Shown here: positions 26,466 to 35,691 of the stretch, in pieces
Position numbering within the stretch: position 1 is the first letter of the stretch
How the letters are laid out: every line of letters begins with the position of its first letter
From: Ciceribacter thiooxidans
GTDB lineage: Bacteria > Pseudomonadota > Alphaproteobacteria > Rhizobiales > Rhizobiaceae
Direction: 5' to 3'
NCBI RefSeq assembly: GCF_014126615.1
Contig: NZ_CP059896.1
Location: 878,501-942,500, forward strand
DNA length: 64,000 bases
Program-made: the position numbers and the translations under genes
Notes under the pieces: model-generated
Database searches by the model: none
Told to the model about the DNA's origin: nothing
What the model saw: only the letters and a program-made list of their open reading frames with translations

Positions 26466-27575
26466 ATGCTTGATCCGATCATCGCGTTCTTCCACCGTGT
26501 CTTCAGCGCTATCGGGCGGGGCGTGGGACTGGTGGTAGCATCGCTGCTCTGGCCGTTCCTCGCGGTCCATGGCTGGTATTCGCGCCGCACCTGGCTGATC
26601 CGCGGCCCCATTCTCCTGCTCCTGGTCATCATCATCGCCTTCTATGCCCAGTTCTTCTGGCGCACCCAGGTCTGGTACAATTTCGATCCGGAATTCGTTC
26701 AGGCCTACAAATTCGAGGAGCGCACGGTTCCCGCCGGCCAGCCGATCGCGGAAAAGCCCGGCACCTGCGAAGGTTCCGCGATCGTCAGCGTCGTCTCCGA
26801 CCTCACCGATACCAACGTCAACAAGAACACGTGGATATCCTCGACGCTGTTCTACAAGCTCGGCTTTTTCGGCGTCGACTGGGACCACACACCCTTCTTC
26901 GACAACAAGGCGTCCTTCCAGCGCGGCGTGAACCAGGTCGCCCGCCGCATGGCCATCGAACTCGTCGACAATCTCGGGCGCGTGCGCGGCACCTCCAGCA
27001 TCAATAATGATCTGCAGGAGGCTCGCGGCAACATCCAGTTCGACGAGGGAACCTGGTACTTCGGAACCAGTCCGTTCGGCTTCAAGACGCCGACGCCGAG
27101 CTTTTACCGTGCGGCGATCCGGAACTGGACGAAGTTCAATACGGATCTCGCTTCCTGCAACGCCGTCTTCGACCCGCGCGCCGACAATCTCGTCCAGCTC
27201 CTCGACCGCATGGCGAGCGATCTCGGCAGCACCTCCGACATCCTGCGCCGCCGCTCCGAGGAGTTCAATTCGGGCTGGTTCGATACGCGCGCCGACGATC
27301 GCTTCTGGTTTGCATACGGTCAGCTCTACGGCCAGTATGCCGTCCTGCGGGCGGCCCACGCCGACTTCGTCGACGTTATCCGGGACCGCAACCTGACCGC
27401 CATATGGTCGGAGATGGAAAAGCAATTGCAAGCGGCGCTCAGAATTCAGCCCGCGATCATCTCTAACGGCAGCGAGGACGGCTGGATCATGCCGACGCAT
27501 CTCGCGACCATGGGGTTCTACCTGCTTCGCGTCCGCTCGAACATGGTGGAGCTGCGTTCGGTGCTCGACCGCTGA
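26466..27575 (+). CDS. DUF2333-family inner-membrane protein
   Basis: This 369-residue protein has an N-terminal amphipathic region, then one membrane helix at about residues 45-62 (IRGPILLLLVIIIAFYA), and a large periplasmic domain containing WISSTLFYKLGFFGVDWDHTPFFDNKASFQRGVNQ, characteristic of DUF2333. The family has no established function. ATG 26466 follows AAGGAG. The gene ends at a hairpin shared with the convergent LuxR regulator. Confidence 0.85.
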   Translation: MLDPIIAFFHRVFSAIGRGVGLVVASLLWPFLAVHGWYSRRTWLIRGPILLLLVIIIAFYAQFFWRTQVWYNFDPEFVQAYKFEERTVPAGQPIAEKPGTCEGSAIVSVVSDLTDTNVNKNTWISSTLFYKLGFFGVDWDHTPFFDNKASFQRGVNQVARRMAIELVDNLGRVRGTSSINNDLQEARGNIQFDEGTWYFGTSPFGFKTPTPSFYRAAIRNWTKFNTDLASCNAVFDPRADNLVQLLDRMASDLGSTSDILRRRSEEFNSGWFDTRADDRFWFAYGQLYGQYAVLRAAHADFVDVIRDRNLTAIWSEMEKQLQAALRIQPAIISNGSEDGWIMPTHLATMGFYLLRVRSNMVELRSVLDR

Positions 27576-27590
27576 GCCAGCAGCGAGAAA

Positions 27591-27613
27591 CCGGCGGAGC
27601 AGGCCTCCGCCGG
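27591..27613. terminator. Hairpin between convergent genes
   Basis: A 9-bp stem (27591-27599 with 27605-27613) lies between the DUF2333 and LuxR stops. Minus-strand sequence after it begins TTTCTC; the plus-strand side is weak. Confidence 0.5.
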
Positions 27614-27629
27614 GAGATGCCAAAAGACG

Positions 27630-28346
27630 TCAGATTAGCTTGAGGCGGATCGCCTTGGCGACGAGTTGCGTGCGGTTGACGCAGTCGAGCTTCTTGATGG
27701 CATTCATCATGTAGGCATTGACCGTGTGATCGGAGAGCGAGAGAATCTGCCCGATCTCCACCGAGGTCTTGCCCTGCGCCGTCCATCGAAGCACTTCCAG
27801 CTCGCGCGCCGAGAGAAGGTTCGCGCAGGCCTTCTCGGCACGGCGGATGCGGTCGAACACGTCGAACGCCTGCAGCGTGATCATGCCGAGCTCGTTGATT
27901 TCCGCCTGGGTCAGCGGAGGGCGGCTGCCGTCGTAACGGAAGTAGTAGCGGCTGGAATCGACCGAGGTCAGCGGAAAGACGAGGCCCATCCGCAATCCGT
28001 ATTTCCGCAGCAGGTCGAACATGGCCGGAGGAAAGTCGAAGTCGCAGGCGCCGTCATCCTCGACGGTCCAGCACTGCGGCATCACGGACCGGCTGAGTTG
28101 CGGCAGCACGGGGCAGTAGCGCAGCAGGCGGTTGCTGTCGAACTCGCGGATGTATTGTGCGGAAAGCGTCGTCTCGAGGAAGTGCGGAGCCAGGAATTTG
28201 TCGCCGGGCGAAGGCACGGTCAGCACCGAGACATGCTGCAATCCGAACCGCTCAGCGACCCGCAACATACAGTCCAGGAATTCGGAACGTGTCTCGATGC
28301 TCGAAATTTCGCTGCTGAGAAGCGACTGGCGCTGGGCGGTTATCAT
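27630..28346 (-). CDS. LuxR-family regulator with autoinducer-binding-like domain
   Basis: This 238-residue protein has an N-terminal autoinducer-binding-like domain (about 10-165) and a C-terminal LuxR helix-turn-helix (about 175-235: LSARELEVLRWTAQGKTSVEIGQILSLSDHTVNAY). There is no luxI synthase in the window, so it is a solo-type regulator in this context. The conserved acyl-homoserine-lactone pocket Trp/Tyr residues cannot be confirmed by eye, so it may respond to another ligand. The 163 bp upstream is AT-rich compared with its surroundings and probably holds its promoter. Confidence 0.85.
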   Translation of the reverse strand: MITAQRQSLLSSEISSIETRSEFLDCMLRVAERFGLQHVSVLTVPSPGDKFLAPHFLETTLSAQYIREFDSNRLLRYCPVLPQLSRSVMPQCWTVEDDGACDFDFPPAMFDLLRKYGLRMGLVFPLTSVDSSRYYFRYDGSRPPLTQAEINELGMITLQAFDVFDRIRRAEKACANLLSARELEVLRWTAQGKTSVEIGQILSLSDHTVNAYMMNAIKKLDCVNRTQLVAKAIRLKLI

Positions 28347-28509
28347 CTTGCGGGGTTCAAATTAGACCTGTTGTAATGTTAACTTTAACGAATATAGCAG
28401 AACGATTGAAAAGTCAGCTTTTTTTACCGGTGTCGTTAACCGGGAACGGGGACAATTTTGGGCTGTTTCGATTTATCGTTAAATCCCAATATCTTATCTT
28501 TTCTATGTG

Positions 28510-28971
28510 TCAGACCGGAAGGAGTGATCCGGCTTTGACTTCCTCCATCACGGCATAGGTATGCGTCTCTCTTACGCCCGGTAGTGGCAGAATCACTTCG
28601 GAAAGAAACTGGCGGTAGGCCTCCATGCCTGCGACGCGTGCCTTGACGAGATAGTCGAAGCCCCCGGCGACCATGTGACATTCGATCACATCGTCGCTGC
28701 GCTTCACCGCGGCCGCAAAAGCGTCGAAAACATCGGGCGTGGTGCGGTCGAGCTTGACTTCGATGAACACCAGCAGATTGCGGCCGAGTTTCTGTGGCGA
28801 CAGGATCGCCATGTAGCCGATGATGAAGCCGTCGCGGGTCAGCCTCTTGACCCGCTCCGCGGTGGCCGTGGGCGACAGGTTCACGCGCTCGGCCAGTTCG
28901 ATATTGGTGAGCCGGCCTTCCTTCTGCAGCGCGCGGAGGATCTTGCGGTCGAGGCGGTCAAGCTCTTTCAT
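28510..28971 (-). CDS. putR: Lrp/AsnC-family regulator of proline use (PutR-like)
   Basis: This 153-residue Lrp-type protein has a helix-turn-helix at about 5-60 (LDRKILRALQKEGRLTNIELAERVNLS) and a RAM ligand domain from about 65. It is divergent from putA with a 110-bp gap, the arrangement of rhizobial and Agrobacterium PutR, which activates putA when proline binds. The symbol rests on this context. Confidence 0.85.
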   Translation of the reverse strand: MKELDRLDRKILRALQKEGRLTNIELAERVNLSPTATAERVKRLTRDGFIIGYMAILSPQKLGRNLLVFIEVKLDRTTPDVFDAFAAAVKRSDDVIECHMVAGGFDYLVKARVAGMEAYRQFLSEVILPLPGVRETHTYAVMEEVKAGSLLPV

Positions 28972-28981
28972 TGTTCCCTAT

Positions 28982-29004
28982 CCATATCGGAATTTGCGGA
29001 TATT
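28982..29004. promoter_or_regulatory. Inverted repeat in the putR-putA intergenic region
   Basis: Arms ATATC and GATAT flank a 9-bp AT-rich spacer starting near 28984, within the divergent promoter region. It is a candidate PutR site, by position only. Confidence 0.4.
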
Positions 29005-29081
29005 TCCACTGACTGTATATCAAAATATGGTGAGTATCGCTAGTATGTTGTCGTTATGTTGCCGATAACACGGAGGTGACA

Positions 29082-32000
29082 ATGATCAACCCAGACATGC
29101 CCGCAATTCCCCCCTTCAGCGCGCCCTTCGCAGGAGACGACGACGTTCTTCTCGGGCAACTCGCCGCGGAACTTTCCTTCACGCCCGGCCAGAATACGGC
29201 GATCGACCGGCGTGCGGCGCGCTTCATCGAGGCGATCCGCGACAATTCGGGCTCGATCGGCGGGGTGGAGGACTTCCTGCGCGAATACGGGCTTTCCACC
29301 CGCGAGGGGTTGGCGCTGATGGTGCTGGCGGAAGCGCTGCTGCGCGTGCCCGATGCGCTGACGCAGGACCGCCTGATCGAGGACAAGCTGAAGGAAGGCG
29401 GCTGGAGCGAGCATGAGGCGCATGGCGACAGCTGGTTCGTTTCGGCGTCCGCCTGGGCGCTCGGCCTGTCCGCCCGCGTCATCCGTCCGGGCGAGACGCC
29501 GGAAGGCGTCGTGCGCGGGCTCGTCAAGCGGCTCGGACTGCCGACGGTGCGCAGCGCCACCAAGCAGGCGATGCGGTTCCTCGGCCATCACTTCGTGCTC
29601 GGCGAGACGATGAAGGACGCCTTGTCGCGCGCCGCCAAGAGCGAGGAGAAGGGATATCGCCACTCCTTCGACATGCTGGGCGAGGGCGCGCGGACGTCGG
29701 CCGACGCCAAGCGCTATTTCCAGTCCTATGCCGAGGCCATCGAGGCGATCGGCGCCTTCATGGCGAAGCACGGAAAGGGCAAGCGGCTGCCCGAGCGCAT
29801 GGGCATCTCGGTCAAGCTCTCGGCGTTGCATCCGCGCTACCTCGCGACTCATCGCGACCGGGTCATGCGCGAACTGGTGCCCGACCTCCTGAAGCTCGCG
29901 CAGATGGCCAAGGCCCACGAGCTCAACTTCACCGTCGACGCGGAAGAGGCCGACCGGCTTGAGCTTTCGCTCGACGTGATCGCCGCCGTCTTCGCCGATC
30001 CCTCGCTCGCCGGCTGGGACGGCTTCGGCCTGGCGATCCAGTCCTACCAGAAGCGCGCGCCCGAGGTGATCGACTACATCGACGATCTCTGCGTCGCGCA
30101 CGGGCGGCGGATGATGGTTCGCCTCGTCAAGGGCGCCTACTGGGATACCGAGATCAAGCGGGCGCAGGAGCGGGGGCTCGACGACTATCCCGTCTGGACG
30201 CGCAAGCCGGCGACGGACCTCGCCTATCTCGCCTGCGCGGGCCGGATGCTCGCCAAGCGGGAACGTATCTTCCCGCAGTTTGCGACCCACAACGCGCTCA
30301 CCGTCGCGACCATCCTCGAACTTGCCGGCGCCGACCGTTCCGGCTTCGAGTTCCAGCGCCTCCACGGCATGGGCGAGGCGCTCTACAACAGTCTTCTTTC
30401 CGGCGAGGATCGCGTCGCCTGCCGCATCTATGCGCCGGTCGGCGGCTATCGCGACCTGCTCGCCTATCTGGTCCGCCGCCTGCTCGAAAACGGCGCCAAC
30501 TCTTCCTTCGTCGCCGTTGCCGGCGACAAGAACGTGCCTGTCGAGAAGCTGCTGGAACGGCCGGCGGAGCGGCTGGGCCTCGACGAGGGCCGCAGCGTCC
30601 GCCACAGCCAGATCCCGCGACCGCTTCAGATCTATGGTGCCCGCAAGAACAGCGCCGGCTTCGAATTCGGCCATCGCGAGAGCCTCGCGCAACTGGTGAA
30701 AGACCTCTCCGCGGCGAGCTTCGACATTGCCGCCGTGCCGCTGGTGCCGGGTGTGGCGCCTGCCGGCGAGGCGCAGCCGGTGCTCGCTCCCGCCGACCGG
30801 TCGCGCCGCATCGGCACGGTGGTGAATGCCACCGCCGCCGACGTCGACAAGGCGTTCATCGCCGCACGCAAGGGTTTTGCGACGTGGTCGCGCGAACCCG
30901 TCGAGACGCGGGCCGCCTCCCTCGAACGCATGGCGGACCTTCTCGAAGCCGATCGCATCCGGTTCGTCGCGCTGCTTTCCGCCGAAGCCGGCAAGACGCT
31001 CGACGACGGCATTGCCGAGGTGCGCGAGGCGATCGACTTCTGCCGCTACTACGCCGCCGAGGCGCGGCGGCTCTTCGCCGCGCCGGAAGCGATGCCCGGC
31101 CCGACCGGCGAGGACAACCGCCTGCTCTGGCGCGGCCGCGGCGTGTTCGCCTGCATTTCGCCGTGGAACTTCCCGCTGGCGATCTTCCTCGGACAGGTCT
31201 CGGCGGCGCTTGCCGCCGGCAATGCGGTTCTCGCCAAGCCCGCGCCGCAGACGCCGCTCGTCGCCTATGAGGCCGTCCGGCTCTTCCACAGGGCCGGCGT
31301 TCCGGCCGACGTGCTCTGCCTGCTGCCGGGCGCCGGCGAAGTCGGTGCGGCGATCGCCGCCCATCCGAAGCTCGGCGGGCTTGCCTTTACCGGTTCGACC
31401 GCCACCGCCCAGGCGATCAACCGCTCGCTTGCCGCCAAGAACGGGCCGATCGTGCCGCTGATTGCGGAAACCGGCGGCATCAACGCCATGATCGTCGATG
31501 CGACCGCACTCGGCGAGCAGGTCGCCGACGACGTGGTGATGTCGGCCTTCCGCTCGGCGGGCCAGCGCTGCTCGGCGCTTCGCATCCTCTATCTGCAGGA
31601 AGACATCGCCGACGGCATGCTGGAGATGATCGAAGGGGCAGCGCGTGAGCTCACCCTCGGCGATCCGGCGCGGATCACCACCGATGTCGGCCCGGTGATC
31701 GACGAGAAGCAGCAGGCGATGCTGACCGGCCATATCGAGGACATGCGCAAGTCGCAGAAGGTCCGCTATGCCGGCACGGTGCCGAATACCGGCGTCTTCG
31801 TCGCCCCGCACATCATCGAACTCGACCGGCCGGAGGCGCTGACCAAGGAAGTCTTCGGCCCCGTCCTGCATGTCGTGCGCTGGAAGGCGAAGGACCTGCC
31901 CAAGGTGGTCGAGGCGATCGGGGCGACCGGCTACGGCTTGACGCTCGGCGTCCATAGCCGCATCGAGGCGACGGTGCGCACCGTCGCCGAAACCCTCGAC

Positions 32001-32201
32001 GCCGGCAATGTCTACGTCAACCGCAACATGATCGGCGCGGTCGTCGGCACTCAGCCTTTCGGCGGCTCGGGCCTTTCCGGCACCGGCTTCAAGGCGGGCG
32101 GACCGGCCTACCTGATGCGCTTTGCGCAGGAGCAGGTGGTCTCGGTCAACACGGCGGCCGCCGGCGGCAATGCGAGCCTGATCGCCATCGGCGAGGGGTG
32201 A
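29082..32201 (+). CDS. putA: Bifunctional proline dehydrogenase/P5C dehydrogenase
   Basis: This 1039-residue PutA oxidises proline to glutamate. The FAD-dependent proline dehydrogenase barrel spans about 130-450 ([16 protein letters not shown] is its signature), and the NAD-dependent aldehyde dehydrogenase spans about 530-1000, with the general-base Glu in IAETGG and the catalytic Cys in [10 protein letters not shown]. There is no N-terminal ribbon-helix-helix, so this PutA cannot repress its own gene; a separate PutR does the regulation. ATG 29082 lies 5 nt after GGAGG; a GTG at 29076 overlaps that site. The length fits a short-type PutA without the C-terminal domain of the 1220-residue forms. 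Confidence 0.95.
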   Translation: MINPDMPAIPPFSAPFAGDDDVLLGQLAAELSFTPGQNTAIDRRAARFIEAIRDNSGSIGGVEDFLREYGLSTREGLALMVLAEALLRVPDALTQDRLIEDKLKEGGWSEHEAHGDSWFVSASAWALGLSARVIRPGETPEGVVRGLVKRLGLPTVRSATKQAMRFLGHHFVLGETMKDALSRAAKSEEKGYRHSFDMLGEGARTSADAKRYFQSYAEAIEAIGAFMAKHGKGKRLPERMGISVKLSALHPRYLATHRDRVMRELVPDLLKLAQMAKAHELNFTVDAEEADRLELSLDVIAAVFADPSLAGWDGFGLAIQSYQKRAPEVIDYIDDLCVAHGRRMMVRLVKGAYWDTEIKRAQERGLDDYPVWTRKPATDLAYLACAGRMLAKRERIFPQFATHNALTVATILELAGADRSGFEFQRLHGMGEALYNSLLSGEDRVACRIYAPVGGYRDLLAYLVRRLLENGANSSFVAVAGDKNVPVEKLLERPAERLGLDEGRSVRHSQIPRPLQIYGARKNSAGFEFGHRESLAQLVKDLSAASFDIAAVPLVPGVAPAGEAQPVLAPADRSRRIGTVVNATAADVDKAFIAARKGFATWSREPVETRAASLERMADLLEADRIRFVALLSAEAGKTLDDGIAEVREAIDFCRYYAAEARRLFAAPEAMPGPTGEDNRLLWRGRGVFACISPWNFPLAIFLGQVSAALAAGNAVLAKPAPQTPLVAYEAVRLFHRAGVPADVLCLLPGAGEVGAAIAAHPKLGGLAFTGSTATAQAINRSLAAKNGPIVPLIAETGGINAMIVDATALGEQVADDVVMSAFRSAGQRCSALRILYLQEDIADGMLEMIEGAARELTLGDPARITTDVGPVIDEKQQAMLTGHIEDMRKSQKVRYAGTVPNTGVFVAPHIIELDRPEALTKEVFGPVLHVVRWKAKDLPKVVEAIGATGYGLTLGVHSRIEATVRTVAETLDAGNVYVNRNMIGAVVGTQPFGGSGLSGTGFKAGGPAYLMRFAQEQVVSVNTAAAGGNASLIAIGEG

Positions 32202-32402
32202 AGGCGGAACTGGTCGCCCGCCTCACGGGCGACCTCTCTCCGATACGGGGGCGCCTGCGCCATTTGGTCCCGAAATTGTCGGGGCCAAACGCTTGCTGGC
32301 CTGCGGTCCGCCGGTTAAGGATCAGGTATATCACGCCGTTTTCGCGCAGACGGAGAGCGCCTTGCCCGGTTTCAGGACGTGAGACAAAGGGGAGGGGTGT
32401 GC

Positions 32403-34081
32403 ATGACCGGCATGAAATCCGACATCGAGATCGCACGCGCGGCGGCAAAGAAGCCGATCACCGAGATCGGGGCGAGGCTCGGCATTCCGCCGGAGAAGCT
32501 CGTCCCCTACGGTCACGACAAGGCGAAGATTTCGGCCGATTTCATCAGGTCGCTTTCCTCCCGGCCGGACGGCAAGCTCATCCTCGTCACCGCGATCAAC
32601 CCGACACCGGCGGGCGAGGGCAAGACGACGACGACGGTCGGCCTCGTCGACGGCCTGAACCGCATCGGCCGCAACGCGATGGTGTGCATCCGCGAAGCCT
32701 CGCTTGGGCCCTGCTTCGGGGTGAAGGGCGGGGCGGCCGGCGGCGGCTATGCGCAGATCGTGCCGATGGAGGACATGAACCTCCATTTCACCGGCGATTT
32801 CCACGCGATCACCTCGGCGCACAACCTGCTTTCGGCGCTCATCGACAACCACATCTACTGGGGCAACGAACAGGCAATCGACAGCCGCCGCGTGACCTGG
32901 CGCCGCGTCATGGACATGAACGACCGGGCCCTGCGCGAGGTCGTCTGCTCCCTCGGCGGCGTGGCCAACGGCTATCCGCGCGAGACGGGCTTCGATATCA
33001 CGGTGGCCTCCGAGGTGATGGCGATCCTCTGCCTCTCGGAGGATCTCGCCGACCTCGAACGCCGCCTCGGCGAGATCATCATCGGCTATCGCCGCGACAA
33101 GAGCCCGGTGCGGGCCCGCGATATCAAGGCCGACGGCGCCATGGCGGTGCTCCTCAAAGACGCCATGCAGCCGAACCTCGTGCAGACGCTCGAAAACAAT
33201 CCGGCCTTCGTCCATGGCGGACCCTTCGCCAACATTGCCCACGGCTGCAATTCGGTGGTCGCCACCCGCACGGCGCTGAAGCTTGCCGATTACGTGGTGA
33301 CCGAGGCGGGCTTCGGCGCCGATCTCGGGCGGAGAAATTCTTCGACATCAAGTGCCGCAAGGCCGGCCTGCAGCCCGCGGCGGCGGTGATCGTCGCGACC
33401 GTCCGGGCGCTCAAGATGAACGGCGGGGTGAAGAAGGACGAGCTCGGGCAGGAGAATGTGGACGCCGTCGTCGCAGGCGCGGAAAATCTCGCCCGCCATA
33501 TCGAGAACGTCCGCAAGTTCGGCGTGCCGGTCGTCGTCGCGATCAACCATTTCGGCTCGGACACCGAGGCCGAGATCGAGGCGGTCAAGCGCTGCGCCGC
33601 CCGTCAGGGCGCCGAGGCGATCCTCTGCCGGCACTGGGCGGAGGGCTCGGCCGGCATCACCGAACTCGCGACACGGGTCGCCGATCTGGCCCATGGCGGC
33701 ACCGCGCATTTCTCGCCGCTCTATCCCGACAAGCTGCCGCTCTTCGAGAAGATCGAGCGCATTGCCCGCGACATCTACCGCGCCGGCGAGGTGACGGCCG
33801 ACAAGCAGGTGCGCGAGCAATTGCGGCTCTGGGAGGAGCAGGGCTATGGCGGGCTGCCGGTCTGCATCGCCAAGACCCAGTATTCCTTCTCCACCGACCC
33901 TAGCCTTCGCGGCGCACCGGAGGGGCATGTCGTCAACGTGCGGGAAGTGCGGCTTTCCGCCGGCGCCGGCTTCGTCGTGGCGATCACCGGCGAGATCATG
34001 ACCATGCCCGGCCTGCCGCAATCCCCCGCCGCCGAGCGGATTTTCCTCAATGAACAGGGGTATATCGAGGGGTTGTTCTGA
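32403..34081 (+). pseudogene. fhs: Formate-tetrahydrofolate ligase with single-base frameshift
   Basis: The gene joins formate to tetrahydrofolate using ATP, forming 10-formyl-THF. The first part, from ATG 32403 (after GGGGAGGGG), reads the normal Fhs N-terminus ([26 protein letters not shown]) up to GFGADLG near 33329. The expected next residues [10 protein letters not shown] appear in the +1-shifted frame, starting around 33330, and continue intact to the stop at 34081. One missing base within 33325-33332 explains this; with it restored the product is 559 residues, the normal length. Without it translation ends at 33389 after 328 residues. It may be a real mutation or a sequencing error in a G/C-rich spot. 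The gene borders the accessory region. Confidence 0.88.
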
Positions 34082-34230
34082 GGGGGTGGGACGGTTGGTT
34101 TGGGCGAGGCGGACATTCTGTCGTTGTTGAAAGATGCGGCTGCTTTGCGCCTTCTAGTCGGTCATTCCAGCCGCCTTGCAAATTTCTGGCAACTGTCGGC
34201 CTGCTCAGTGGCAGAAACCTGCTGCAAGAA

Positions 34231-35691
34231 TCATGTGTATCTGCGGAAATCAGGAGATACCTGCGTTCCAAACGCGATATGTTTGAGAATACGCCCGACT
34301 TCGCGCGCGGCCTTGATGGGTGCCGGCAGCTTCTGATCAAACTGTGTGCTGTTCCAGTTGACTTTGGTTAACGCCAAGACCTCTTCCGCAACCTTCGCAA
34401 TCGCGCTGTCACTGTTCTCGTGCTGTACTAACAATAAGGGGCGAGGCACGCGCAACCCGGGATAAGTGCCATAGTATGGCACACTTCCGCGCGTGTAGAG
34501 CAAGCCCTTCCCACGCAAATCGACGAATGTGCCCCGCAGTACCGGGTAATTCCCATCACGGAAGATTGCGATCGGCGAGCTTTCCTGAACCCAAACGAGA
34601 TCGCTGAGTTCAATCCCCGCACGGCGGAGCGCTGCATCGATACCCTCTGCTTCTTCAGGCCTGAACCGTGAGGTTTTCAGGATGACAATGCGCGCCGGAA
34701 CATGGCGGTGATGCGCCTTGTACGTGGCGATCGACTGCGTCACCAAGTCATCGGCATCCTGTGCCGTCAGATATGGATGGCGGCCTCGCGTCTCGGTTTG
34801 TGCGCGGGCGCCGCGCAGTATGAGGCCACGCCCCCGTTCGTCAAACATCTGCGCCGTGCTCGTCCAAAGCTGCTGACCATCGACATCGCGGTAAAAGCCA
34901 ATTCCGAGGAAGCTTGTTCGCAGACCAGCGTCGTCTGGCAGCAAACGCCATGGTACTTTTCCCGCCTTATAAAAAAGCGCGTTCAACAGGTTCCAAGCCC
35001 GTGTGGCCTTTGCCTGCGTCTGGCGATTGCTGTCGCGCTTGACCTTGCGCGGGATTTTTGCGGCATCATCCCATGTGTCCGGCCAGACAATCTGTGTCGG
35101 CACGTCTAGATGTAGCGTCCGGGCCTTGAGCAGGTCGCGGAAATCCAAGAGGATGTCCGTGCTAGCTTCCTCTTCATCCTCGGCGTCCTCATCGCGTTCT
35201 TCACTCCTGGCGTTGACTAGTTTTTCGATCAACAGGATGGGCAGCGCCAGAACAATTACATCCGGTTTGACGCTGCTTTCGGTCAGAGCCGTCAATTGCT
35301 CCGTGATCATTTCGACGGCCTGCCGCACAGCTTCATCGTGCTTGCCGATGGTGCGAATGTCATTGACCTGAGCGCGCGACATGGTCGCGGTCGCGCCGCT
35401 TGGCACTTCGAATTTGCAGCGGAACGGATTCTGATTTCCAAGTCCCGGAAAATCCGGATTCAGATTGATAAGTTGCTTATTCTCACTCGCGATACCGCGT
35501 GCGGTTTCATCGAGAAATTCCGTAAATCCTGCTACTGTTTCATTCGTGCCAATAACGCCGACGCGCACGACATCGCCCGATCGGGGTTGGAGTGGACCGA
35601 ATTCACGCAGCCCCTGTCGCGGATCACAATGCTGCCCGCCTTCGCCGAACTCCAGAATGGGTTCATCAAAAACGCGTGTCTTGAAGTTCAT
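34231..35691 (-). CDS. Short prokaryotic Argonaute (MID-PIWI), SPARDA-type
   Basis: This 486-residue protein is a short pAgo with only MID and PIWI domains. The junction RAWNLLNALFYKAGKVPWRL (about 231-250) followed by FLGIGFYRD (261-269) and SAQ-like TAQMFDERGRGLILRG is the typical start of the PIWI domain. The PIWI ends with LALTKVNWNST and an AREVGRIL helix, as in the family. The position of the first catalytic Asp is Gly (GIGF) and the other tetrad residues are not evident, so it should bind a guide and target but not cleave. An acidic loop (about 164-176, rich in Glu/Asp) interrupts the MID domain. It overlaps the upstream DREN-APAZ gene by 4 bp. In SPARDA the guide RNA-loaded Argonaute recognises target DNA and switches on the partner nuclease. 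Confidence 0.9.
   Translation of the reverse strand: MNFKTRVFDEPILEFGEGGQHCDPRQGLREFGPLQPRSGDVVRVGVIGTNETVAGFTEFLDETARGIASENKQLINLNPDFPGLGNQNPFRCKFEVPSGATATMSRAQVNDIRTIGKHDEAVRQAVEMITEQLTALTESSVKPDVIVLALPILLIEKLVNARSEERDEDAEDEEEASTDILLDFRDLLKARTLHLDVPTQIVWPDTWDDAAKIPRKVKRDSNRQTQAKATRAWNLLNALFYKAGKVPWRLLPDDAGLRTSFLGIGFYRDVDGQQLWTSTAQMFDERGRGLILRGARAQTETRGRHPYLTAQDADDLVTQSIATYKAHHRHVPARIVILKTSRFRPEEAEGIDAALRRAGIELSDLVWVQESSPIAIFRDGNYPVLRGTFVDLRGKGLLYTRGSVPYYGTYPGLRVPRPLLLVQHENSDSAIAKVAEEVLALTKVNWNSTQFDQKLPAPIKAAREVGRILKHIAFGTQVSPDFRRYT

Noticed and set aside
29040..31955. 971-residue open frame antisense to putA
   Set aside because: It is the GC-driven shadow of the putA coding frame: low-complexity Arg/Asp/His-rich translation, no domains, no ribosome site, and putA itself is beyond doubt.
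32198..34081. Single 627-residue frame over fhs
   Set aside because: Only its last ~250 residues are Fhs-like; the first part is the wrong frame of fhs and of the intergenic DNA. The frameshift reading explains it.
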